From SIG607 sp045537575 (lineage in GTDB: Bacteria; Bacillota; Clostridia; Oscillospirales; Acutalibacteraceae): a stretch of DNA of 57,920 bases. Shown piece after piece: positions 1-6,169 of this stretch. The translations under genes and the position numbers were made by a program. The stretch lies in NCBI GenBank assembly GCA_045537575.1, contig JAZSPU010000055.1:1-57920 (forward strand), read 5' to 3'. Position 1 is the first letter of the stretch, and each line of letters begins with the position of its first letter. The notes under the pieces are model-generated. The model searched no databases, had not been told where the DNA came from, and worked only from the letters and a program-made list of their open reading frames with translations.

Positions 1-241
1 TGGTCTTATCCGTCCTATTACTCTTTGGCCTTTCCCTGCAGAGCACTTTAAGAAGGCGGCAGATAAGGTTAAACAGATTATTTCTGTTGAGCTTTCTATG
101 GGACAGATGATTGATGACGTACGACTTGCCAGTGAATGTAAGGTTCCCGTAACCCTAAGTAATCGTGCAGGCGGTATGATTCCTTCTCCCGAACAGGTAC
201 TTGACGCTATTAAAGAAGCAGCAAAAGGAGGCGCAAAATAA
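1..241 (+). CDS. vorB: 2-oxoacid:ferredoxin oxidoreductase alpha subunit, C-terminal part (VorB/KorA-like)
   Basis: Partial gene cut by the window edge; the last 79 codons are open in frame 2. The visible residues (GLIRPITLWPFPAEHFKKA..., later NRAGGMIPSPEQ) are typical of the C-terminal domain of the alpha (pyrimidine-binding) subunit of ferredoxin-dependent 2-oxoacid oxidoreductases. These enzymes oxidatively decarboxylate a 2-oxoacid to acyl-CoA and reduce ferredoxin in the cytoplasm. The stop codon overlaps the start of the beta-subunit gene by one base, so the subunits are translationally coupled. Substrate is inferred: the downstream branched-chain aminotransferase favours branched-chain oxoacids (VOR), but 2-oxoglutarate (KOR) is possible. 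Confidence 0.8.
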   Translation, partial: GLIRPITLWPFPAEHFKKAADKVKQIISVELSMGQMIDDVRLASECKVPVTLSNRAGGMIPSPEQVLDAIKEAAKGGAK

Positions 242-996
242 TGGTAGTATTTGATAAACCTCATGCACTTACCGATGCTCCTATGCATTATTGCCGCGGT
301 TGTACTCACGGTATAGTTCAGCGTCTGGTTGCGGAGGTTATTGATGAACTTGGCATTGAGGGCAAAACCATTGGTGTTGCTCCCGTTGGTTGCTCGGTTA
401 TGGCATATAACTATTTTAACTGTGATATGATTGAAGCCGCTCACGGACGTGCTCCCGCTGTTGCAACGGGCGTAAAAAGAGCAGACCCCGAAAATCATAT
501 TGTATTTACCTATCAAGGCGACGGTGACCTTGCTTCTATCGGTATGGCTGAAACAGTTCATTCTGCCGCAAGAAACGAAAACATTACCGTTATCTTTATT
601 AACAACGCTATTTACGGTATGACAGGCGGTCAGATGGCTCCTACCTCTCTTCCCGGTCAGGTTACACAGACCTCTCCTTACGGCAGAGACGTTACTCAGT
701 GCGGTTATCCCGTTAAGGTTTGCGAAATGCTTTCTAAGCTTGACGGTCCCGAATATCTTGAAAGAGTAACCGTAAATAACGTTAAAAACATTAAAAACGC
801 TAAGAAGGCTATTAAAAAGGCTTTCCAGAATCAGATTGACGGCAAGGGCTTTTCTCTTGTTGAGGTTGTATCCTCCTGTCCTACTAACTGGGGTATGACT
901 CCTAAGCAGGCGCTTGAGTGGATTGACGAAAAGATGATTCCTTATTATCCTCTTGGTGTTTATAAAGACAGAAGCGCAGATAAGGAGGAAGCGTAA
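241..996 (+). CDS. 2-oxoacid:ferredoxin oxidoreductase beta subunit (TPP-binding)
   Basis: This 251-residue protein is the thiamine-diphosphate subunit of a 2-oxoacid:ferredoxin oxidoreductase. It shows the N-terminal CRGCTHG segment, the TPP/Mg motif GDGDLASIG (about residues 98-106) followed by the paired Asn of INNAIYGMTGGQ, and the late SCPTNWGMTP segment near residue 217. The length fits VorA/KorB-type beta subunits. It is translationally coupled on both sides by one-base TAATG overlaps, so alpha, beta and gamma should be made in equal amounts. No 4Fe-4S ferredoxin domain is fused here; the delta subunit probably lies upstream of the window. VOR versus KOR specificity cannot be read from the sequence alone. 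Confidence 0.9.
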   Translation: MVVFDKPHALTDAPMHYCRGCTHGIVQRLVAEVIDELGIEGKTIGVAPVGCSVMAYNYFNCDMIEAAHGRAPAVATGVKRADPENHIVFTYQGDGDLASIGMAETVHSAARNENITVIFINNAIYGMTGGQMAPTSLPGQVTQTSPYGRDVTQCGYPVKVCEMLSKLDGPEYLERVTVNNVKNIKNAKKAIKKAFQNQIDGKGFSLVEVVSSCPTNWGMTPKQALEWIDEKMIPYYPLGVYKDRSADKEEA

Positions 997-1529
997 TGGC
1001 TACTAAACAGTTTTTATTTTCAGGCTTTGGCGGTCAGGGTATTCTTTTCTCCGGAAAATTTATCGCCTACAAAGGACTTATGGATGGTAAGCAGGTGAGT
1101 TGGCTTCCTTCCTACGGCCCCGAAATGCGTGGCGGTACTGCAAGCTGTAGCGTTATAGTAAGTGATGAACCTGTTGGTTCTCCTATTGTTTCTAAGCCCG
1201 ATATTCTTATTGCTATGAATCTTCCTTCTCTTGATAAGTATGAGTCCTCAGTTGCTGAGGGCGGAATGATTTTCCTTGATTCCTCTCTTATTGAAAGAAA
1301 GGTAGAGCGTGACGACGTTAAGGTTTTCTATATTCCTGCTACCCGTCTTGCAGGTGAAAACGGTATGCCCACACTTGCTAATATGATTATTGTTGGTAAG
1401 GTATTAAAAGAACTTGGAGATTTCTCTCCTGAAAGCGTTGATGCAGCACTTTCTAAAGTAATCTCAGCAAAGCGCGCTGATATGGCTGATATAAACAGAA
1501 AAGCAATGCAGATAGGCGCCCAAAACTAA
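996..1529 (+). CDS. 2-oxoacid:ferredoxin oxidoreductase gamma subunit
   Basis: This 177-residue protein matches the gamma/catalytic domain (POR family) of ferredoxin-dependent 2-oxoacid oxidoreductases. It begins with the glycine-rich FSGFGGQGILFSGK segment and carries the characteristic SYGPEMRGGTASCSV motif (about residues 39-53), then MNLPSLDKY. It completes the alpha-beta-gamma set of the preceding genes. The start codon overlaps the beta-gene stop by one base. The next gene, ilvE, follows after 15 bases with its own AAGGAG site, which suggests one transcript that ends at the terminator after ilvE. Confidence 0.9.
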   Translation: MATKQFLFSGFGGQGILFSGKFIAYKGLMDGKQVSWLPSYGPEMRGGTASCSVIVSDEPVGSPIVSKPDILIAMNLPSLDKYESSVAEGGMIFLDSSLIERKVERDDVKVFYIPATRLAGENGMPTLANMIIVGKVLKELGDFSPESVDAALSKVISAKRADMADINRKAMQIGAQN

Positions 1530-1544
1530 TAAAGGAGAAAAACT

Positions 1545-2609
1545 ATGAATATTTCTATTACAAAAACCTCCTGTCCTAAGGAAAAACCTGACAGCAGTAT
1601 ATTGGGATTTGGTAAATATTTTACCGACCATATGTTTATGATGGATTATTCCCGTGAAGAAGGTTGGCACGATGCAAGAATTATTCCTTTTGAGAATATC
1701 TCTCTTCATCCTGCTTCTACCGTACTTCATTACGGAAGTGAAATCTTCGAAGGCCTTAAGGCTTACCGCAGAGCAGACGGCAAGGTTCAGCTTTTCCGTC
1801 CTATCGAAAATATTCGCAGAATGAACAGCTCTGCTGAAAGACTTTGTCTTCCTCAGATTGATGAAGATGTTGCTCTTGAAGTTTTAACCGCTTTTGTTAA
1901 AATGGAGCAGGATTGGACTCCTTCTGCCGCAGGAACTTCTCTTTACCTTCGTCCTTTTATGTTCGGTAATGATGAAACCCTCGGTGTTCACGCTGTTCAT
2001 AATGCAACCTTCGTAATTATCGCTTCTCCTGTAGGAAGCTATTATAAAGAGGGTATTAACCCCGTTAAGATTATGATTGAAGATCAAGATGTACGTGCAG
2101 TTCGCGGCGGTACAGGTTATGCTAAATGCGGTGGTAACTATGCTGCAAGTAACCGTGCAGGCGAGAGAGCAGAACAGCAGGGTTATTCTCAGGTGCTTTG
2201 GCTTGACGGTGTTGAGAGAAAGTATATTGAAGAAGTAGGCGCTATGAACGTTATGTTCAAAATCGACGGCGAAATCGTTACTCCTATGCTTTCCGGCTCT
2301 ATTCTCCCCGGTATAACCAGAAAATCCTGCCTTGAAGTTTTACGTAAGGAAGGCTACAAGGTAAGCGAAAGACTTTTGAGCATTGATGAACTTGAAGAGG
2401 CTATGGAAAAGGGCACTCTTGAAGAGGCTTGGGGTTGCGGAACTGCCGCTGTTGTTTCTCCCATTGGTGAGCTTTGCTACAAGGGAATCAAACATCAGGT
2501 AAGCGGCGGTAATATCGGTGAGGTTACACAGCATCTATACGATACCCTTACCGGTATTCAGTGGGGCAAACTCGAAGATACTTTTGGTTGGACCCTTGGG
2601 ATAGATTAA
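1545..2609 (+). CDS. ilvE: Branched-chain amino acid aminotransferase
   Basis: This 354-residue class IV PLP aminotransferase interconverts leucine, isoleucine and valine with their 2-oxoacids, using glutamate/2-oxoglutarate. The fold-type IV pattern is visible: LHYGSEIFEGLKAYR near the N-terminus, LYLRPFMFG in the middle, GGTGYAKCGGNYAAS holding the probable PLP lysine (about residue 193), and GSILPGITRKS in the C-terminal half. Length and motifs match the longer BCAT II type (about 340-360 residues) rather than the short E. coli IlvE. Its position behind the oxidoreductase subunits links transamination with oxidative decarboxylation of the same branched oxoacids, or the reverse direction in synthesis. 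The start is preceded by AAAGGAG. Confidence 0.93.
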   Translation: MNISITKTSCPKEKPDSSILGFGKYFTDHMFMMDYSREEGWHDARIIPFENISLHPASTVLHYGSEIFEGLKAYRRADGKVQLFRPIENIRRMNSSAERLCLPQIDEDVALEVLTAFVKMEQDWTPSAAGTSLYLRPFMFGNDETLGVHAVHNATFVIIASPVGSYYKEGINPVKIMIEDQDVRAVRGGTGYAKCGGNYAASNRAGERAEQQGYSQVLWLDGVERKYIEEVGAMNVMFKIDGEIVTPMLSGSILPGITRKSCLEVLRKEGYKVSERLLSIDELEEAMEKGTLEEAWGCGTAAVVSPIGELCYKGIKHQVSGGNIGEVTQHLYDTLTGIQWGKLEDTFGWTLGID

Positions 2610-2610
2610 A

Positions 2611-2636
2611 AAAGAGACCGCAAGGTCTCTTTTTTT
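2611..2636 (+). terminator. Rho-independent terminator of the oxidoreductase-ilvE operon
   Basis: A perfect 9-bp stem (AAAGAGACC / GGTCTCTTT) with a GCAA loop runs straight into a U tract, two bases after the ilvE stop codon. Confidence 0.93.
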
Positions 2637-2666
2637 AGGGAATAGGGAATAGGGAATAGGGAATAG
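2637..2666 (+). repeat. Tandem heptamer AGGGAAT, four copies
   Basis: Four perfect copies of AGGGAAT follow the ilvE terminator. Similar AGGGAATAGGGA tracts occur at 44175-44195, and TCCCTATTCCCTG-type sequence lies at 45309-45329, always in intergenic DNA. The remaining sequence to 2861 holds three copies of GTTGTCCCTAT (about 2674-2720), an AT-rich stretch and no convincing gene. Confidence 0.8.
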
Positions 2667-2861
2667 TATGGTACGTTGTCCCTATATTGTTGCCACGTTG
2701 TCCCTATGGTTGTCCCTATCAAAACCCGCATAAATAAAGGCTTTTTTAAGTTATGGAAACAATGGAAACAATATTTCTATAAAAGATTTATTTTAAAAAA
2801 AATTATTTTTTATTTATTGTTTTATAAATATACAATGTATTGTTGCTTTGTTGCCATTGTC

Positions 2862-4229
2862 CTATGATTTTATCCATCCTCGTACTTTACCGTAATTCTC
2901 AATATATATCGGATTTTTGCTTTTTACCCAGCCTTCCATTTGTTGCATTATAAGACCTATTTCGGTGGAGTCTTTTTTGGAGGGGTGGGTGTATTTTTCT
3001 CTTAGTGCGTTTTCCCAGATAGAGAGTACGCATACTCTTGTTTTGCTCTCCAGATATTCTCTGATTAAATCAATTCTATAATCTATTTCGGTGGCGTTGT
3101 CTTGGTTCGCCTTGATTTCGGTAATTAGTTTTCTGTTGGGTGTAGAGGGAAGTTCGCCTATCTGATAAAGTTCGTAAGCCTCTGCCCAACATTGTTTGAT
3201 ATAGTTTTTAACGTATTGTTCGTTGTCGTAAATTTCTTCTCCGGTGCAGTTCACCGTCACGGGTAAAAATCGTCTGTTGCCCGTTTTGTCGGTTAAAAAT
3301 TGTTGTCTGTTTGTGGTGCCGATAAATATGCAGGAACGCTTATAGTCCTGCGCTCTTTTTTCGTATGGGCGTCTATAATAGTCGCTTTGCCTTGTTAAAT
3401 AGGATTTTACCGCTTCAACTTCCTTTGATTTTGTAACGGCAATAAGTTCCCCGAGTTCGCATATCCATTTGCCCCTTATGGCTTCAAGTCCGTCTTTGCC
3501 CTCAATGGAAAATACTTCGCTGAAGTATTCTTCTTCCATAGCAAGCCAACGTACAATGGTACTTTTGCCCTCTCCCTGTTTACCGATAAATACGGGTACA
3601 GAGTCGAATTTGCAACCGCTCTCAAAAATTCTGTGTATGCCACCTGCAAATATCAGTCGGCTGACCTCTTTAACGTAGGGGGTGTCCTCACACTTTAAAA
3701 CGTCGATTAAAAATCTGTCGATACGTTTTTCTTTATCCCAAGTAACGCTCTCAATCATAATTTTGAGTGGGTTATATTTTCTCGTTAAAGCAATATTCAG
3801 TATGGCGGTGTCACACATTGCGGGATTATAAATTCCGTAGGTACGGGAAATATAGCCATATGCAAGACTATCGTCACTGTCAGTCCAAAGTCTGTCTTTG
3901 CTGTTTTCTCGAACGGTAACTGCATCAAGCAGGGTGTTGTACCTTAAATTTTCGAAATAGGGCTCGTTTTCTACTATATCCTCAAAGTTAGAAAGAGTGG
4001 CGGCAACAGAGCTGTCCTCTTTACGAGTAAGGTCAAAACCGTAATCTATAAAGGTATTCTTCCTTAAATTTTCCTCCTTTCTCTTTTTTTCAATAGCTTT
4101 TATTAAATTGTTTGCCTTGGTTAAACAACCAAGCACTTTAGCCCTTGTTCTGATGTCTTCCAAAATCTTCACCTTTAAAAATTCATCCTTTGTGGCGATT
4201 ATGTATGAAAGAAATTCCTCGCAGAGCAA
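2862..4229 (-). CDS. VapE-family (virulence-associated E) helicase-like protein, orphan
   Basis: This 455-residue protein belongs to the VapE family, P-loop helicase-like proteins of phages, plasmids and phage satellites that work with primases in replication. Residues of about 210-220 form the Walker A loop (GKQGEGKST). A Walker-B-like KWICELGEL, and later FIGTTNRQQFLTDKTGNRRFLPV, are typical of the family. The N-terminal ~120 residues have no recognisable primase domain, so the protein is the helicase part only. The TTG at 4227-4229 has a poor ribosome site; the frame stays open upstream and AGAAAGGA (minus strand, near 4280) may serve an unusual upstream start. No integrase, capsid or other phage gene is nearby. 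A LexA-like box lies upstream. Confidence 0.8.
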   Translation of the reverse strand: MLCEEFLSYIIATKDEFLKVKILEDIRTRAKVLGCLTKANNLIKAIEKKRKEENLRKNTFIDYGFDLTRKEDSSVAATLSNFEDIVENEPYFENLRYNTLLDAVTVRENSKDRLWTDSDDSLAYGYISRTYGIYNPAMCDTAILNIALTRKYNPLKIMIESVTWDKEKRIDRFLIDVLKCEDTPYVKEVSRLIFAGGIHRIFESGCKFDSVPVFIGKQGEGKSTIVRWLAMEEEYFSEVFSIEGKDGLEAIRGKWICELGELIAVTKSKEVEAVKSYLTRQSDYYRRPYEKRAQDYKRSCIFIGTTNRQQFLTDKTGNRRFLPVTVNCTGEEIYDNEQYVKNYIKQCWAEAYELYQIGELPSTPNRKLITEIKANQDNATEIDYRIDLIREYLESKTRVCVLSIWENALREKYTHPSKKDSTEIGLIMQQMEGWVKSKNPIYIENYGKVRGWIKS

Positions 4230-4305
4230 TTGGCTTTCGGTTAGTTCGTGAACAAGTAAATTATTAATAATATCAAGTCCTTTCTTTTTTTAAAATAGAA
4301 CAGCA

Positions 4306-4331
4306 CGAACAACTGTTCTATTATTATTATA
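4306..4331 (-). promoter_or_regulatory. Putative LexA/DinR (SOS) box and -10 element upstream of vapE
   Basis: CGAACAACTGTTCT (4306-4319) matches the Gram-positive LexA consensus CGAACRNRYGTTYC at 12 of 14 positions, including the full GAAC-N4-GTTC core. On the minus strand it lies just downstream of a TATAAT (4326-4331), where a repressor would block transcription start. The -35 region is weak. The same right arm also pairs with AGAACAG at 4297-4303 to form a 7-bp inverted repeat, so a different repressor is possible. Confidence 0.55.
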
Positions 4332-4360
4332 GCACGTCAACTTGCGACATTCACCGACAT

Positions 4361-4390
4361 CTTTAGCAAAAAACAAGTTTTTTGCTAAAG
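4361..4390. repeat. 13-bp perfect inverted repeat (hairpin)
   Basis: CTTTAGCAAAAAA and its complement flank a 4-base loop. It lies upstream of vapE (minus strand) and upstream of the T-box promoter (plus strand). No gene ends here, so it may be a transcription barrier or the remnant of a repeat element. Confidence 0.7.
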
Positions 4391-4408
4391 AGGGAGGAGG
4401 GAAAAGGG

Positions 4409-4428
4409 CTGTGCTTCGCACAGAGGGA
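4409..4428 (+). repeat. Dispersed hairpin repeat (CTGTGC-TTC-GCACAG + AGGGA)
   Basis: The 20-base sequence CTGTGCTTCGCACAGAGGGA occurs here and again, inverted, at 44233-44252 next to uvrC. Both copies sit beside purine-rich AGGGA sequence in intergenic DNA. Confidence 0.75.
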
Positions 4429-4462
4429 AGATGTGTGTTCAAACTAAAATCGAAAAAAGTAG

Positions 4463-4491
4463 TTGACAAAACATACGACGGGTGCTATAAT
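4463..4491 (+). promoter_or_regulatory. Sigma-A promoter of the T-box operon
   Basis: TTGACA (4463-4468) and TATAAT (4486-4491) are separated by 17 bases; both hexamers match the consensus exactly. Transcription would start near 4498, just before the T-box leader. Confidence 0.93.
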
Positions 4492-4497
4492 TATTAA

Positions 4498-4760
4498 AAA
4501 TTTTTAAATGCTATGAAGGAATTATTCTTTATTTAGGCTTGTTTCAGAGAGCTGACGGTTGGTGCGAGTCGGTACGGCAGGGTAAAGTAAGTCTCGTTCC
4601 GGAGCAGAGCCACCCAAACTAAGTATGTGGCTACGGCGTGTCCCGTTATCAAGGCAAAAGGCTTGTTTGAGCCTTACAGAGTGACCGTTTTATACGGTAA
4701 TTAGGGTGGTACCGCGAATATTTTTCGTCCCTGAAACTTATATAGTTTCAGGGACTTTTT
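4498..4760 (+). ncRNA. T-box riboswitch leader with terminator
   Basis: The leader carries hallmarks of a T-box: AGAGAGCTGACGGTTGGTG (from about 4546), CCGTTATC at the end of the stem I/II region, and the T-box sequence AGGGTGGTACCGCG (4703-4716). A terminator follows (GTCCCTGAAACT / AGTTTCAGGGAC, 4727-4755, then Us). A T-box reads the charging state of one tRNA: uncharged tRNA stabilises the antiterminator and allows the downstream operon to be transcribed. I could not place the specifier codon with confidence, so the amino acid is open; a branched-chain amino acid would suit the first gene. The controlled gene starts 24 bases after the terminator. Confidence 0.95.
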
Positions 4761-4784
4761 AATTGACGAAAGGAAGAACTTATT

Positions 4785-6167
4785 ATGAGAAAAATCTCTA
4801 TCGCCGACACAACACTTTTAAACGAAGAGGTAAGTTTCAGTTTTAAGGAGAAAATCGAAATAGCAAGACAGCTTGAAAATCTTAACGTTGACGTTATTGA
4901 ACTGCCTGCTATTGAGAACACAAGAACCGATATTCTTCTTGTAAAAACCATATCATCCTTTGTTAAAAACAGCATTATTTCGGTTTGCGGCGGTATGACT
5001 GCAGAGAGCGTAGAAAATGCTGCGCTTTCTCTCGCTAGTGCCAATAAAGGCAGAATAAGAATAGAACTTCCTGTATCTCCTGTAGGTATGGAGTATATTT
5101 GTCATAAAAAACCCGATAAAATGCTTTTGTTTATAGAGCAGCTCATTAGCCTTGCTAAAGAAAAAATTGAGGATGTTGAATTCTGTGCTATTGATGCAAC
5201 AAGGGCAGAAGGGGATTTCCTTGAAAAAGCCGTAGAGGTTGCAACAAACAGCGGTGCAACCGAGGTTTCTCTTTATGACAGCGCCGCTGAGACTATGCTT
5301 CCTGACCAATTTGCAGATTTTGCTTTTAACATCTGCGAAAAAACCAAAACTTTAGTAGGCGTATATTGCAACAACAAAAACGGAATGGCTATTGCCTGTG
5401 CTTCTATGGCTGCAAAAAAAGGTATCGTGACCGTTAAAACTGCTGTGGGCACTAATGCTGTGCCGTTGGAGCTTTTTGCAGAAATGATAAAAAACTGCGG
5501 TGAATCTTTCGGATTTTCTTCTTCTCTTAAATACACTCAGCTTAACCGCATAATTAAACAGATAAACTGGGTTGCAGAGAATACCAAGAACGGTAAAAAT
5601 AACGTAGTAGCTCTTGAAACTGCAGAAAATAACGTGGATATGGATTCTTCCTTTGATAAAGACAGCGTTATGACTGCCGTATTAAAGCTTGGCTATGACC
5701 TTTCTGAAGAGGACAGCGCAAAGGTTTATGAAGAGTTCTTAAGGGTTGCCGAGAAAAAACGTGTGGGTTCGAAAGAACTTGAAGCAATAGTTGCAAGTGT
5801 TGCTTTGCAGGTACCTGCTACCTATAAGCTTATCAGCTATATTGTTAATAATGGAAATATTATCTCTTCTTCTGCTCAGATTACTTTGGAAAAAGACGGT
5901 GAAGAAGTCAAAGGAATTGCTATCGGCGACGGCCCTGTTGACGCTTCCTTCAGAGCTATTGAACAGATTATAGGCACACACTTTGAACTTGATGATTTCC
6001 AGATTCAGTCTGTTACCGAAGGTAAAGAGGCTATGGGTAGCGCCCTTGTTAAGCTTAGAGCAAACGGAAAGCTCTATAGCGGTAACGGTATTTCCACCGA
6101 TATTATCGGAGCCAGTATCAGAGCATTTTTAAGCGCTGTAAACAAAATTGTTTACGAGGAGGTTTAA
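4785..6167 (+). CDS. 2-isopropylmalate synthase-like protein with degenerate active site and intact LeuA regulatory domain
   Basis: This 460-residue protein has the layout of 2-isopropylmalate/homocitrate synthases (DRE-TIM barrel, linker, C-terminal LeuA dimer domain at about 345-460). The barrel has lost the signature residues. The usual TLRDGEQ at the first strand reads TLLNEEV (residues 10-16). The Glu of the EDATR-type motif is Ile (CAIDATR, 134-140). The metal-binding HCHND motif reads YCNNK (194-198). The C-terminal domain is well kept (NGNIISSSAQITLE, GDGPVDASFRAI, GxGISTDIIGASIRAF) and would normally bind leucine or a related effector. It may be a regulatory pseudoenzyme or have a different chemistry; it should not be called a working LeuA. 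It is first in a T-box-controlled operon, two bases before the next gene. Confidence 0.8.
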   Translation: MRKISIADTTLLNEEVSFSFKEKIEIARQLENLNVDVIELPAIENTRTDILLVKTISSFVKNSIISVCGGMTAESVENAALSLASANKGRIRIELPVSPVGMEYICHKKPDKMLLFIEQLISLAKEKIEDVEFCAIDATRAEGDFLEKAVEVATNSGATEVSLYDSAAETMLPDQFADFAFNICEKTKTLVGVYCNNKNGMAIACASMAAKKGIVTVKTAVGTNAVPLELFAEMIKNCGESFGFSSSLKYTQLNRIIKQINWVAENTKNGKNNVVALETAENNVDMDSSFDKDSVMTAVLKLGYDLSEEDSAKVYEEFLRVAEKKRVGSKELEAIVASVALQVPATYKLISYIVNNGNIISSSAQITLEKDGEEVKGIAIGDGPVDASFRAIEQIIGTHFELDDFQIQSVTEGKEAMGSALVKLRANGKLYSGNGISTDIIGASIRAFLSAVNKIVYEEV

Positions 6168-6169
6168 AT

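Noticed and set aside
2637..2666. Tandem heptamers as a replication iteron or CRISPR
   Set aside because: Only four copies, no associated replication gene, and similar tracts recur at other intergenic sites.
2676..2867. 63-codon plus-strand ORF after ilvE
   Set aside because: Low-complexity AT-rich frame, no ribosome site, reads through repeat words.
4546..4670. Reading a leucine (CTN) specifier codon in the T-box
   Set aside because: I could not fold stem I reliably by eye; several codons are possible, so no amino acid was assigned.
4785..6167. Plain annotation as leuA (2-isopropylmalate synthase)
   Set aside because: Catalytic and metal-binding residues are replaced; only the overall layout and regulatory domain support that name.
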